DNA of 64,000 nt. Origin: Ilex aquifolium (Eukaryota > Streptophyta > Magnoliopsida > Aquifoliales > Aquifoliaceae). The DNA is taken from positions 35,642,701 through 35,706,700 of the forward strand of contig OX637396.1 of NCBI GenBank assembly GCA_951799425.1, in the 5' to 3' direction. A model generated the notes under the pieces. The model made no database searches, had not been told where the DNA came from, and was given only the letters and a program-made list of their open reading frames with translations. The position numbers and the translations under genes are program-made. Positions 22,795 to 33,109 of this stretch are shown here, in pieces (the first letter of the stretch is position 1; every line of letters starts with the position of its first letter).

Positions 22795-23475
22795 GTGGAC
22801 GACTGGACCATGAAGAAGAAATTGCTTTCCATTTTCGTGTGCAGGCCAAACTGATTTTTTTATCGAAGGATTCACATCTAATATTGAAAATGTGAATGTA
22901 ATTATTTTTCAGTACTATATCTTTGTTTTTTTTGTTTGTTGCATTTTTCATTTATCCGAGGGAATATATATCTAATGAAGATATGAGAATGTTAAAATTA
23001 TACTTACATCCCCTCAACTATGATAGTTATCTTATGTGAATCTTAAAATTCACATGAACTTGACTGAAATCATCTCATCTATTAACATGGATTATAAAAA
23101 GGGGCGGTTTTAGTGTTATACAAGAATGACCCGTTTAATTGGTATTGCAAAAAGAAAATGAGCATTTTTTTTAATTGTTATTTATTTTATGAATTATTTT
23201 AGAGTTAAATAGTTTTTCATTAAAATAAATATTACCCAAACCCAAATAACATGATCCACGACTTCATATGACAAAATACAAAAATTACATGACACTACTC
23301 GATTGACACCCTTATTTTGTCCCTCCTATCACCATGTTTTTCTTTATATTTAATCCATGAAAGAATCACACTTATTTTCTATTCTAAAGTATAAAGGATA
23401 CGTTATTGAGAAAGAAATTGACCTAATTTGTTGACCTAAGTTTTAATTTCAATAAATTGCCCCTTTTAATTCACG

Positions 23476-23545
23476 TTGGTGTTGGTGTTGGTGTTGGTGT
23501 TGGTGTTGGTGGAGGTGGAGGTGGAGGTGGAGGTGGAGGTGGTGT
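23476..23545. repeat. Hexanucleotide minisatellite (GGTGTT)n then (GGAGGT)n
   Basis: About five ggtgtt units switch to about five ggaggt units. It makes open Val/Gly and His/Gln frames on the two strands, which are not genes. Confidence 0.9.
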
Positions 23546-24224
23546 TGTTGTTGGATTGAATATATGTATTTTTTGTTTGACTTTTTCATTTCCTTATTTT
23601 TTAGAAATATATAGAATTGATATCTCAAGGATAAACAGGGAAATAATGTATAAGGTGGAGTGTGTAATGATACTTTCATGTTCTAACCACTGTTGTTAGT
23701 TAATTAAGTTTGCTTGAAACTTGGAGACGACACATTGCAGCATTTGAAACCATAGAGAGCTTAATACAACAAAAGACATAGTTGAAAGGGAATAAATTAA
23801 AATTAACCTTTGATTATATACTAAATTGCACACACCTTTGATAATTGTTGACATATTGAAGCTCAAATGCAAAGTTGTTTCATGACTAGAGTGATGTTTC
23901 TTAACCACGAATTCCTTTCCCATTCTACTTTAGAAAAGTACATGAAAAAAACATCTTTAATAAAAGCCTTAAAAGCATGAGCACTTCCTTTTCTTTAGCT
24001 TCTTTAATTCAACATTTTACTCACTTTTCAAAAAAGGTGATAGAGATTGTCCCTCGTTTTTCGAAGGAGTTTGTCCATTTTCTTGTTACTTGTTCTATCT
24101 TACAATAAAACTTTAGTGAGAGACAAGTGTCCATAATTGTCACTTCTCATTTATGTGTTTGTTTGTGTGATCATAGTCTTATTTAACTTAGGAGTTGTCC
24201 ACAGTATCCAAAAAAAAATGGTAC

Positions 24225-24440
24225 TCTATTAATATTTGTTATTTTTGTGGGTATTTTTATTATTATTGTGTGTATTTTTATTATTATTGTGGTACCGAAT
24301 AAAAATTATAAAAATAGTTATCACAATAGTGATAAAAATACCCAGAAAAGTGATATTTTTTTTATCGAAGAAAAATGATAAAAAACAATTACTACAACAG
24401 TGGTAAAAATACTTACAAAAATGATAAATCACTCACAAAA
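24225..24440. repeat. AT-rich imperfect inverted repeat
   Basis: gggtatttttattattattgtg on the left faces cacaatagtgataaaaatacc on the right, with further short repeats of the same kind. It lies between two flank blocks. Probably a small degraded foldback or slippage product. Confidence 0.45.
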
Positions 24441-25795
24441 AAATGATAATTTGCTTTTGTTATAAAATAACCCACAAAAATTATAAAACACCTATTCAAG
24501 TAATAAAATTTGGAGGTACAGTACTAATTTGTTTTTTTCAATACCGTAATCAAGTCCCTTAAAGTAAAAAAAAAAGAATATTGTACCCAAAAATCTTTTC
24601 GATATCAAGCTAGAAATTACTATGGTGGTGGAGAGTGAAGTTATACTTTATAAAAGTAAAATTATAATTATGTGCGATCGATCATGAAATGTTAAAATTG
24701 ATTGTACATACCTTTAATCAGTTATAATTTTACCTTTAAAAGGTCTAACTAAACCTTTAAAAACTATATTTTTCAAGAAAGATCGTATCATTTTATAACT
24801 GATTTTGACTTTTTGAATTGTAACTTGAATTCTTAAAAAGTTTTTATTTTACTTTTGTGCGAGAATAATTTCGCACTATAAGTCTCCACCTCGTTTGGAA
24901 GGTGAAGAAGTCTTGAGTAATCTACAAGACAAGAGAACGCGTATGTGAGCTAATGGCCAGAGACGGTTAAAGGGATTCTGATGCTTAAGTCATATCACAA
25001 GTCGAAGAATAATATAGAGTCAATGGATTAGGATTGAATGAATTATTTGGTACCTAAAGGCCTTTATTTATAGCGGCCTTTATTTATATTAATAGAGAGA
25101 TGTGTCTCAATTAATCTCATCACCAAGTCCTAGAAGTAGGGTGTAGAGTTAGATTAAAACTCTTTGTCCTAGATCCTTATCACTAGTTCCTAGTTGCTTG
25201 GAGTACCATTTTTCTTGAACTCTAACTCTTTGATGTCTCATCACCAACTCTGACATATTTAGAGTGGTATTATAAAGTTACAATCAGAGAATTTTGTGAT
25301 CGATGATTAATAATTTCAATCAATTATAATTTGTTTTTTAAATGGTGTAATTAGACATTTAAAAAAAATTCATGATTGATAAAAAAAAACTTACGATAAA
25401 TTATAATTTTTTGAGTTGTAACTCAGACGCTCAAAAAATTATAACTTAATCTTAAAATATTAAAACTTTCAATACCGCGTATGGCCAGAAATTCAACATG
25501 ACAAAAAGAAAAAGGAAAAGAAGAAGCAATGGCTTTGCATTTTTGAGTAGAAACCAACTGGTCAAACTGGGTGGCGGACAAGAGGTAGTGGTGGTCCTAT
25601 ACGGCGTCCACCACCATTAATGACTGGTCCAGAGCCCTTAGATATGACTAGGGTGGACTTGTAAAAACAAAAAAAAAATTATTTTCATCATTGGGTAAGT
25701 TACATATTGCATATTTATCACTAGTGGTTTTTTTTTTTTTTTTAAACTAAAAAGAACCATGTGATGGGCATTTTGCCAAAAAAAAAAAAAATGGA

Positions 25796-26458
25796 GCTAT
25801 TCTCATCCCTTAAATCTCATTTTTCAGTTCATTTAAATCCTCTTACCTCAAACTACTAAGTTCACCCCATCTATACTCACCTCATTAATTACTAAACCCA
25901 CATCTTCTATATTCACTAATTAAAAATTAAATTCATCCAATTTTATTTCAATCCGATCAAAATTTTGTTTCGATTTATTATTTCAATACTTCAATACGAA
26001 AATATTTCAAAAGTAAAAATTAAAAATTTTTAATTAGTTAAAAATTAAAAATTAATTTTAAAATATTAGTCAAAATATAATAAAAATATCTTAAAACACC
26101 TCAAAATATTTCAAAGACATCAATGAAAATATGTTAAAATATTATTGATCTTCTCAAAATATTGAAATTTCACTCTAATTATTATTTTTGTTTCGTTTTT
26201 ATAACATATATTAGGGGTAATCCGTGCTTGAAGATAAAATGCAATGTGAATAATTTTGAGAGAAATGTTAGTGGTCATTGGATGAGTCTATTTAAAATTG
26301 TCGAATTGATTTATTGAAACATGCTTTGTTTAATATTATAAATATTTAATAGTTGAATTGAATGTGTATAAATGAAGTGAATTTAATAACTAATGGAATA
26401 AGTATAGATGAGATGAACTTAGTAGTTTGAAACAAGATAATTAAATGAGATGAGTAAA
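25796..26458. mobile_element. MITE-like element with terminal inverted repeats of about 105 bp
   Basis: The left arm (25796-25912), with caaactactaagttcacccc, matches the reverse complement of the right arm (26350-26456), caaactactaagttcatctc. The middle is AT-rich and noncoding. No clear target duplication was found. It interrupts the copied NLR flank, so it inserted after that duplication. Confidence 0.6.
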
Positions 26459-27167
26459 TCCCACAAATATCCCATGAACTATGACTTTTGTTTTAAACTG
26501 CCCCTAAACTTTCAATTATCTTAATTTATCCCCTAAACTATGTAATTTACTTCAATCTACCCCTTTCATTAAGATTAATCGATAAATCAGATAAATTCCA
26601 TTAAGATTAATAATTAATGAGACGGATTCCCTTAAGATTCACAGTTAGTTTGTCTAATGCAATGGTTAATCTTAACAAAAGAGGCAATTGAAATAAATTA
26701 CATAGTTCATAGAATAAATTAGGATAATACAAAGTTCATGGGCCAATTTTAAACAAAAGCTATGTAGATTTACCCAAAAAGACAATATGAATGCACCAAG
26801 AGGGCGTCCTAGTCCTTACATCAAAATTTAAGAAACAATATATTGAAGAAAATAAGTTATTTATGCATCAAAAGGGTGTCCTAGAATAAAGCTATTAAAT
26901 GATTTGATTAGTTCAAACTCTTCTTGATTTTAGTTCGTTCAAACCATACGAATTTAAAAAATAAGTGACTCCGCACAACTCCAATAGGTTCATGGCTATA
27001 CGAAAATTTTGAATTCCATTCCCATTCTACTTTAAAAAATACTAGCAATAACTCGTACTTGAAGACACGGTGCAACAAAATCCGACCGTCTAACTCAATT
27101 TTGGTCTAGTCAGAATGAAATAATTACACAACAATCCTCACAATCTCCCCATTTAGAGACTGGTAAG

Positions 27168-27537
27168 TGGCCTCTTCCTCCTTTGGGTGTTCTAAATATC
27201 AACTTTGATGGGGCTGTTTTCGAGTCAGAGGGTTGTTCTGGTGTGGGTGTTGTCATCAGAGATTGCAATGGATCTTTTATACTGGGGTATTCTCGAAGAG
27301 TTGAAAGAATTTTGCACTGAAGAGTAAGGCTTCGGATTTGTCCAAAGTAAGTTCACTGATCAAATTAACAGCTTAGTAAATGGATTCGAAGAGTACTCAA
27401 CTTCATGGACTCATAGAGAAGGAAATGCGGTGGCAAATTGCCTGGCAAAATATGTGAATAGTTGCATGCATCCTTGCTTATGGAGGGAACAATGCCCCTC
27501 ATTTGTAACACATCTTATTCAGAATGATGAACTCCAT
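27168..27537 (+). pseudogene. RNase H domain relic of a LINE-type retrotransposon
   Basis: One frame reads KWPLPPLGVLNINFDGAVF then GVGVVIRDCNGSFI, ending at a TGA near 27320. A second frame downstream reads STSWTHREGNAVANCLAKYV. These are the first (NFDGA) and last (REGNAVA) conserved stretches of the plant RNase H family at the end of LINE ORF2-like proteins. The middle, with the Glu and second Asp sites, is missing. An (AT)n tract follows at about 27537. It is a broken remnant. Confidence 0.75.
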
Positions 27538-27744
27538 ATATATATATATACCCCATCGTATATAAACAATATTTAAAATTAAAATTATATTTTGAGCCAA
27601 AAATCAATCAAAAATTAATATTCAACTTGTGACAGAAATGAGTGAAGTGATAGAAATGAACGGAAAAAATATATATGGATAAAATTCAAATGACTAACTC
27701 CCTTATTATATACAAATAAACTGTGAATCTCTCATGTCATGCTT

Positions 27745-28101
27745 TTAAGTTTAATTGTACCAATCCCATCAATTTGTGGTTCCTATTCTAAATTAAGACC
27801 TATAAATCAATCTGCGTCGCCTGTCCAAAGGACCAAGTAAAATGAATGTGGTTAAAAAATAAACAGTATGCTCTTCTTATGCATCTGAAAATATTCTTAC
27901 TACATGAATAACTAACCACGACAACTACACCATATGAATACTTGTGACATGTCAAACATAAAATTGTGTGGTACAACCATTTTCTCTAAAATTTAGAAAC
28001 AATCCATAAATTTTCCTATCCCAAGCAACTCCCACCACACAATAAAACGATATAAACTATTGCTAAATCAATGTCTACTCCAATAAATCAACAAAAACTA
28101 C
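27745..28101. repeat. Dispersed direct repeat, copy 1
   Basis: It matches 32385-32755 over about 360 bp with many substitutions; for example aaatcaatctgcgtcgcctg against aaatcaatctgtgttgcctatac, and aatgaatgtggttaaaaa against aatggatgtggttaaaaa. The two copies bracket the Copia remnant at 28961-32012. Confidence 0.7.
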
Positions 28102-28660
28102 ATTACAATTACGTAAAAATTACCACCCGTGAAAAGATTTTTACTCTTCACAACTTCTATAATAATCTCTAACAATCCTAAATTTGCGCAACATTAACCG
28201 AATTAGTAATTTACTTAATGTTTATTATCCCCAAAAAATAAGGTCAATCCCAAATCTCAAAATGCATGAAAGATATGAAATTCATGCAAATTAATTTGGG
28301 GGAATGAATGAGTTGATATAAATTTCAATTTTGGAAAAGCTTTTGGGAGAAATGCATGAAGATTATAAATTGGGCGCAATTGCCAAACATAATTACTTCG
28401 AGCATTAACCTAACCAAGTATCAAAATTATGCACAATTACTTAAAGATTTGTCTATAGCACGTTGCTTTCTAAACAAACGTAATAAGAAAGAAAAGAATA
28501 TGTTCCAAACAATGTTAATTAGAAAAGTAATTGAATAAAATTCATATCTTCAAGATTGGATTGAATATATTAAACATAAACCCTAAACCTAATTTTTTTT
28601 TTTTTTGTAGAAAAATATATAGCATATAAACAAGGCAAAAATTTATACATAATCAAAAAG
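28102..28660. other. Intergenic, no gene found
   Basis: AT-rich; a 60-codon frame at 28356 lacks family features. Confidence 0.4.
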
Positions 28661-28666
28661 ATAATT

Positions 28667-28687
28667 GGGGGGGGGGGGGGGGGGGGG
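28667..28687. repeat. Poly(G) tract of 21 bases
   Basis: An uninterrupted run of 21 G in otherwise AT-rich DNA. Its exact length may be an assembly uncertainty. Confidence 0.9.
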
Positions 28688-28960
28688 ACATTTTCTAACA
28701 ACCATACAAAGCATGAAACACTAAAAACAAAACAAAACCACGATTCGGGTACAAAAACTCAAGACTAATCATAGGCAAACTCATAAAATTCCTCATCGTG
28801 TCGAATGACCAGACACTTGCAATAGAGTTAACTTGAATGCAACCAACGTGTCTCAACCTGAAGACACTATGCAATTCAGAAAAAAAAAAACGAACATTGT
28901 TCTTGAATACGAAACAATCAAACACTGAATGTACACGTGCATTAAGCTGAAAGCCTAAAC

Positions 28961-30131
28961 TGTTGATCGAATGTGTGGTATTCCAGATATCAAATATAGT
29001 GAAATCACTTATGGAACTTTCTGAAGTATGTAAAGTATAAGGAAAAACAGTAGCAATAAAATCCTTCTTCTTTGCACAGAAAGAGTGTTAAACGAAACAG
29101 TTACAGTATACACAGAATAGAATTCGTATAATTCAATATAATGACTAACCCGATTGCAGAACAGGAACTGATATTGAACTTTAGGTAGATCAAGGCTAGT
29201 GTTTGACACTATGTCCTTAAGACAGATTTCGCCCCCACAGTCGGTGCTTATGGAATATCGAGCGCCTGCCTCCCAGGATACAATGATCTTCTCACAGATA
29301 GAAGTAGCACTCTAATCTATCTGTCCAGCGAACCAAACTTGTGTTGTGTACTCTCCAAATGCACTGTCTTAATGCCGAAATGCAGACTGCCCTAATACAA
29401 CGTAGTGTCTGCCTAAAATTCTGTAAGTACTGACCGAATGAATTAATCGTGTGAATGAATGGTAATGGTCCTGGGTATTTATATAGACACATTGGTGACT
29501 TTCCGGACAGTCACCACACTAAAAGACACAACCTTAGAAGACAACTATAACAGCCAGTAGACACCTTGGAATAACTGTTCGGTCATGTGAACAGACACAA
29601 TCCAATTTCGGATTAAATCCGAATCAGTGCGATTCATGGATACCGAAATCAATTTCGGGTTAAACCCATAATTAAATAAACGAATTTTGTCCAAAAAATT
29701 AGGCTTGGTCTAAACCACACCCACACCCGAGCCCGGCCGGGTCGTGGTCGTGGAGAGCGGGCGGCGCGCGTGTGTGGTCGAACCGAATGGCATGTAGGTC
29801 CTCGCTCCGCTCATAAAACTGTGGTACCCCTTGGGGCCCAACCCATGGAGCAAACTTGGCCTATATATGCCCATGTTGGATTTCTTCCTCAACCAATGTG
29901 GGATTGGTGTCAAATCCCACATAGCACTTTTCTTTATTTTTCACTCTTCAAGAGGGTCACTTTGGAGCCTATTTTCTCATTCATTTCTTACTCGATTTGA
30001 GCAAATGAATATACTACATTATTCTCCTCATGGAGTAGAATATGAACCCACGAAATATTATTCAAAATAATAATCGGGTCCCACTTTAATTTAGGCTCAA
30101 AGTCGACCAAAAATCTGTTTTTGGTCCAACA
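28961..30131 (-). repeat. 3' LTR of the deleted Copia element
   Basis: 1171 bp. On the element strand it begins TGTTGGACCAAAAACAG and ends CGATCAACA. A GC-rich island lies at 29725-29780 in otherwise AT-rich DNA. TATA-like sequence tatatatgccc/ggcatatata occurs near 29863. Confidence 0.88.
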
Positions 30132-30145
30132 ATCCCCCCACATGA
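30132..30145 (-). other. Polypurine tract of the deleted Copia element
   Basis: Element strand TGTGGGGGGAT next to the LTR start TGTTGG. Confidence 0.8.
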
Positions 30146-30721
30146 ATGGAAAATTGGCTGTTAATATGCAAATGATAATGCTGATACACTATAGAGAGTA
30201 CATCTTTGGAAAGATCGTGCATTGAGATAGGTAGCTTTTGGCCTTGAACCTTCCCTAGTGAAAGCCCATCGGACTTACCGGCTAAATAGTGAACGTGATG
30301 TCTTGAACTATTCAGCTGTTTGATAAATCAGATCGAATAGACTTCACACAGTCTCTTTCCTAACACAATTGGTTCTCATGATTGTGTTCATTTTGGCCCT
30401 GAACAACTCCTGGTTTTCATGAGTGCTTTAGAGAATTCAGCCTTTACAAATTCTCACAGAAGCGGCCCCTTCACACCCATATAGGTGACTGCTATTAAGA
30501 ATATCCTGCAATATCCCACTTGGATTTTCCAAGGTATAGAAGTCATTAAAAGCATAGCTTACCCTAATAAACTCTGCAGGCAGCACTAGGTTATCATAGG
30601 AATAGGTAAGAGATATTATCTCCTTAGTGCTTCTTTTGAATCACGCATAATTCGGTTGTCCCTTTGAACCTAGATCTTGGGATCTCCAGTCAACTAGGTT
30701 GGGTTGCCATTAAGGTGACTC
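30146..30721 (-). other. 3' untranslated part of the deleted Copia element
   Basis: About 576 bp between the pol stop and the polypurine tract, without an open frame of interest. Confidence 0.6.
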
Positions 30722-31954
30722 TTATGTCATAGGCTTTAGCCCCATTCCCCTCGATGTGCAATTTACTTGCTCTCTCGTCAAACCTTTAGTAAGCGAATCC
30801 GCTAGGTTATCTTTTGATTTTATATAATCAATAGAGATAATCCCATTTGAGAGCAATTGCCTAACGGTATTATGTCTACGACGTATATGTCTAGACTTAC
30901 CATTATACATGTCACTCTGTGCCCTACCAATTGCAGATTGGCTATCGCAATGTATACAAATTGCTGGCACAGGTTTTGGCCATATTGGAATATCCTCTAG
31001 AAATTGGCGAAACCACTCTGCTTCCTCTCCTGCTTTATCTAAAGCAATAAATTCAGATTCCATTGTGGATCTGGCAATACACGTTTGCTTAGAGGATTTC
31101 CATGATACAGCTGCACCACCAAGTGTAAAAACATAACCACTTGTGGATTTTGTATCCTTCATATCAGATATCCAGTTTGCATCACTATACCCTTCAAGTA
31201 CAGCTGGATATCTTGTATAGTGCAATCCATAATTCAGGGTATATCTTAAGTATCTAAGAACCCTGATAATTGCCTTCCAATGGTCTACTCCCGGGTTACT
31301 TGTATATCTACTTAATTTACTAACTGAGTATGCTATATCTGGTCTAGTGCAGTTCATGACATACATTAGACTGCCAATGATACGAGAGTATTCCAATTGT
31401 GATATGCTTTGGCCAGTATTTTTAGACAAATGAAGATTTATATCAACTGGTGTTCTAGCAATGCTGCTTTCATCTTTGTCAAACTTCTCAAGTATTTTCT
31501 CAATATAATGTGATTGAGATAATATAAGTCCACCAGATGTTCTAGAAATTTTAATTCCTAGTATAACATCTGCAACACCCAAATCCTTCATGTCAAATTT
31601 ACTGGACAACATTTTCTTGGTAGTTGTAATAATATTATTATTACTACCTAAAATAAGCATATCATCCACATATAGGCAAACAATGACATATCCATTATTT
31701 GTGTCTTTGACATAGACACATTTATCACATTCATTAATTGTGAAACCATTTGACATCATTACCTTGTCAAATTTCTCATGCCATTGTTTTGGTGTTTGCT
31801 TTAAACCATAAAGTGATTTAACAAGTCTACACACTTTCTTCTCTTGTCCCGGAGAAATGAACCCTTCGGGTTGGTCCATATAAATTTCCTCATTTAAGTC
31901 ACCATTTAGGAAAGCCGTTTTCACATCCATTTGGTGTATCTCAAGATTATGCAA
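30722..31954 (-). pseudogene. Copia RT/RNase H fragment, open but 5'-truncated
   Basis: 410 residues are open. The fragment starts inside RT ([10 protein letters not shown] at residues 2-11) and holds the catalytic YVDD in [12 protein letters not shown], then RNase H with [18 protein letters not shown] and CDSQSAI, and ends after the RNase H tail. There is no gag, protease or integrase, so the first Met is only an internal residue. Despite the truncation no stop has accumulated, which suggests that the deletion or insertion is fairly young. Confidence 0.9.
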
Positions 31955-31960
31955 TGCTGC

Positions 31961-31995
31961 AAGGCAATATAAAGATCATTCTAACAACACAAAAT
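31961..31995. other. Deletion junction with filler copied from flanking DNA
   Basis: aaggcaatataaagat (31961-31976) recurs exactly at 32045-32060 outside the element, and atcattctaacaacacaaaat (31975-31995) recurs with one mismatch at 32127-32147. The patches sit exactly between truncated RT and the LTR stub. Confidence 0.7.
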
Positions 31996-32012
31996 CTGTT
32001 TTTGGTCCAACA
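31991..32012 (-). repeat. Stub of the 5' LTR of the deleted Copia element
   Basis: aaaatctgtttttggtccaaca matches the right end of the full LTR at 30110-30131 and is followed by the TAAAC target duplication. Confidence 0.85.
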
Positions 32013-32384
32013 TAAACTACATTCTTAACACACACATGATCAACAAGGCAATATAAAGATTCTTGTAAAGACAAATTTTAATGAAGATATGGAGTAAACC
32101 CAACTTTAATGATCAAAGTACCATAAATCATTCTAACTACACAAAATTTATATTGTTGAAACTACATACCTTGTTAGAACTAATGGTAGCGCCTAGCAAG
32201 AGAAGCCCAATTTAAGGACTAACATTCACATCTCCAACTTAATGCCATGACTTTGATGAAATAAAATGGGTCATAATGCTTTATTTTCAGTTGTTAGAAG
32301 GAATGTTCATGCCTGAATGCACTATGTTATGCTAAACAACTTTTCTTTGTTCTTTTAAAAATATTTGGACATCCCCTAATTTTA

Positions 32385-32755
32385 TATTACACCAATTCAA
32401 TTAAATTGTGTTGTCTATTCTAAATGAGGACCCACAAATCAATCTGTGTTGCCTATACAATGAACCAAATAAAATGGATGTGGTTAAAAACTAAACATAC
32501 CACTTTTATGGATCTAAAACAAAAGAAAATCATTTTTCCTACATGAACAACTAAACACAACAATTGCACCATATGAATATTTGAAAAAGTGACAGACCAA
32601 ACATAATATTTTGTAGTACAATTGTTTTCTAAAAAAATTAGAATAAACTCATAAAATTTTTCAATCCCAAACAACTTCTATCACACATCAAAATGATATA
32701 AACTACTTCTAAACCAAGCTCTACCTCAATAAATCGACAAAAACCAATTAAATCC
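32385..32755. repeat. Dispersed direct repeat, copy 2
   Basis: The partner of 27745-28101 in the same orientation; both end in a ctc-aataaatc-acaaaaac stretch. It may be the remnant of an older element that the Copia element split, but no termini were found. Confidence 0.68.
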
Positions 32756-32904
32756 CAATTCAAAATTTTATACCCTTGAATTACATAGTGTATCTCCTGA
32801 AAATATGATCCCACAAATATATCAACATGTCTACAAAACTTATATATTTCATAATCATATCCAAACCACGCCATATCAATGTTTAAATACAACTATTTAC
32901 CAAC

Positions 32905-33105
32905 TACCACAACAACATAATAGCATTTACCATCGTCTTGCCTAAACACAATTATTTACTACCACAAAAAATCATAATATTAACCATTGTCCTGCCTATT
33001 AACAAATTTTTACCAACTACTATTAAAAGCATAATAATATTAACCCATAGTCTTGCCTAAACACAATTATTTACCAACTGTCACAATAATATTAACCATA
33101 CGACT
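32905..33105. repeat. Short degenerate tandem repeat, period about 56-59 bp
   Basis: gtcttgcctaaacacaattatttac, or a close variant, recurs at about 32935, 32989 and 33051 with intervening attaaccat. Noncoding. Confidence 0.6.
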
Positions 33106-33109
33106 AAAG

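Larger units (their letters stand above)
23828..26940. repeat. Diverged, expanded copy of the NLR2 5' flank
   Basis: Four collinear blocks match the NLR2 upstream region in the same orientation: 23828-24050 with 60095-60285, 25290-25650 with 60415-60790, 26540-26770 with 60880-61085, and 26790-26938 with 61110-61285. The last reads aagaaacaatatattgaaga in both. Insertions, including a MITE at 25796-26458, make it longer. No NLR coding sequence lies to its left, where one would be expected. Confidence 0.75.
28961..32012 (-). mobile_element. Ty1/Copia element with large internal deletion (Tork-like)
   Basis: The element is bounded by perfect 5-bp target duplications TAAAC (28956-28960 and 32013-32017). 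It keeps a full 3' LTR, polypurine tract and RT/RNase H end of pol. Primer site, gag, protease, integrase, the start of RT and nearly all of the 5' LTR are gone; only about 20 bp of that LTR's outer end remain (31991-32012). The RT text ([29 protein letters not shown]) is of the common Tork-like type. Non-autonomous. Confidence 0.9.

Noticed and set aside
22597-22951. Minus-strand frames across the (GT)(GA) repeat
   Set aside because: The only protein-like part is a Ser-Leu/Thr-His run from the microsatellite.
23449-23699. Open frames on both strands rich in Val/Gly or His/Gln
   Set aside because: They are made by the hexanucleotide minisatellite and stop just outside it.
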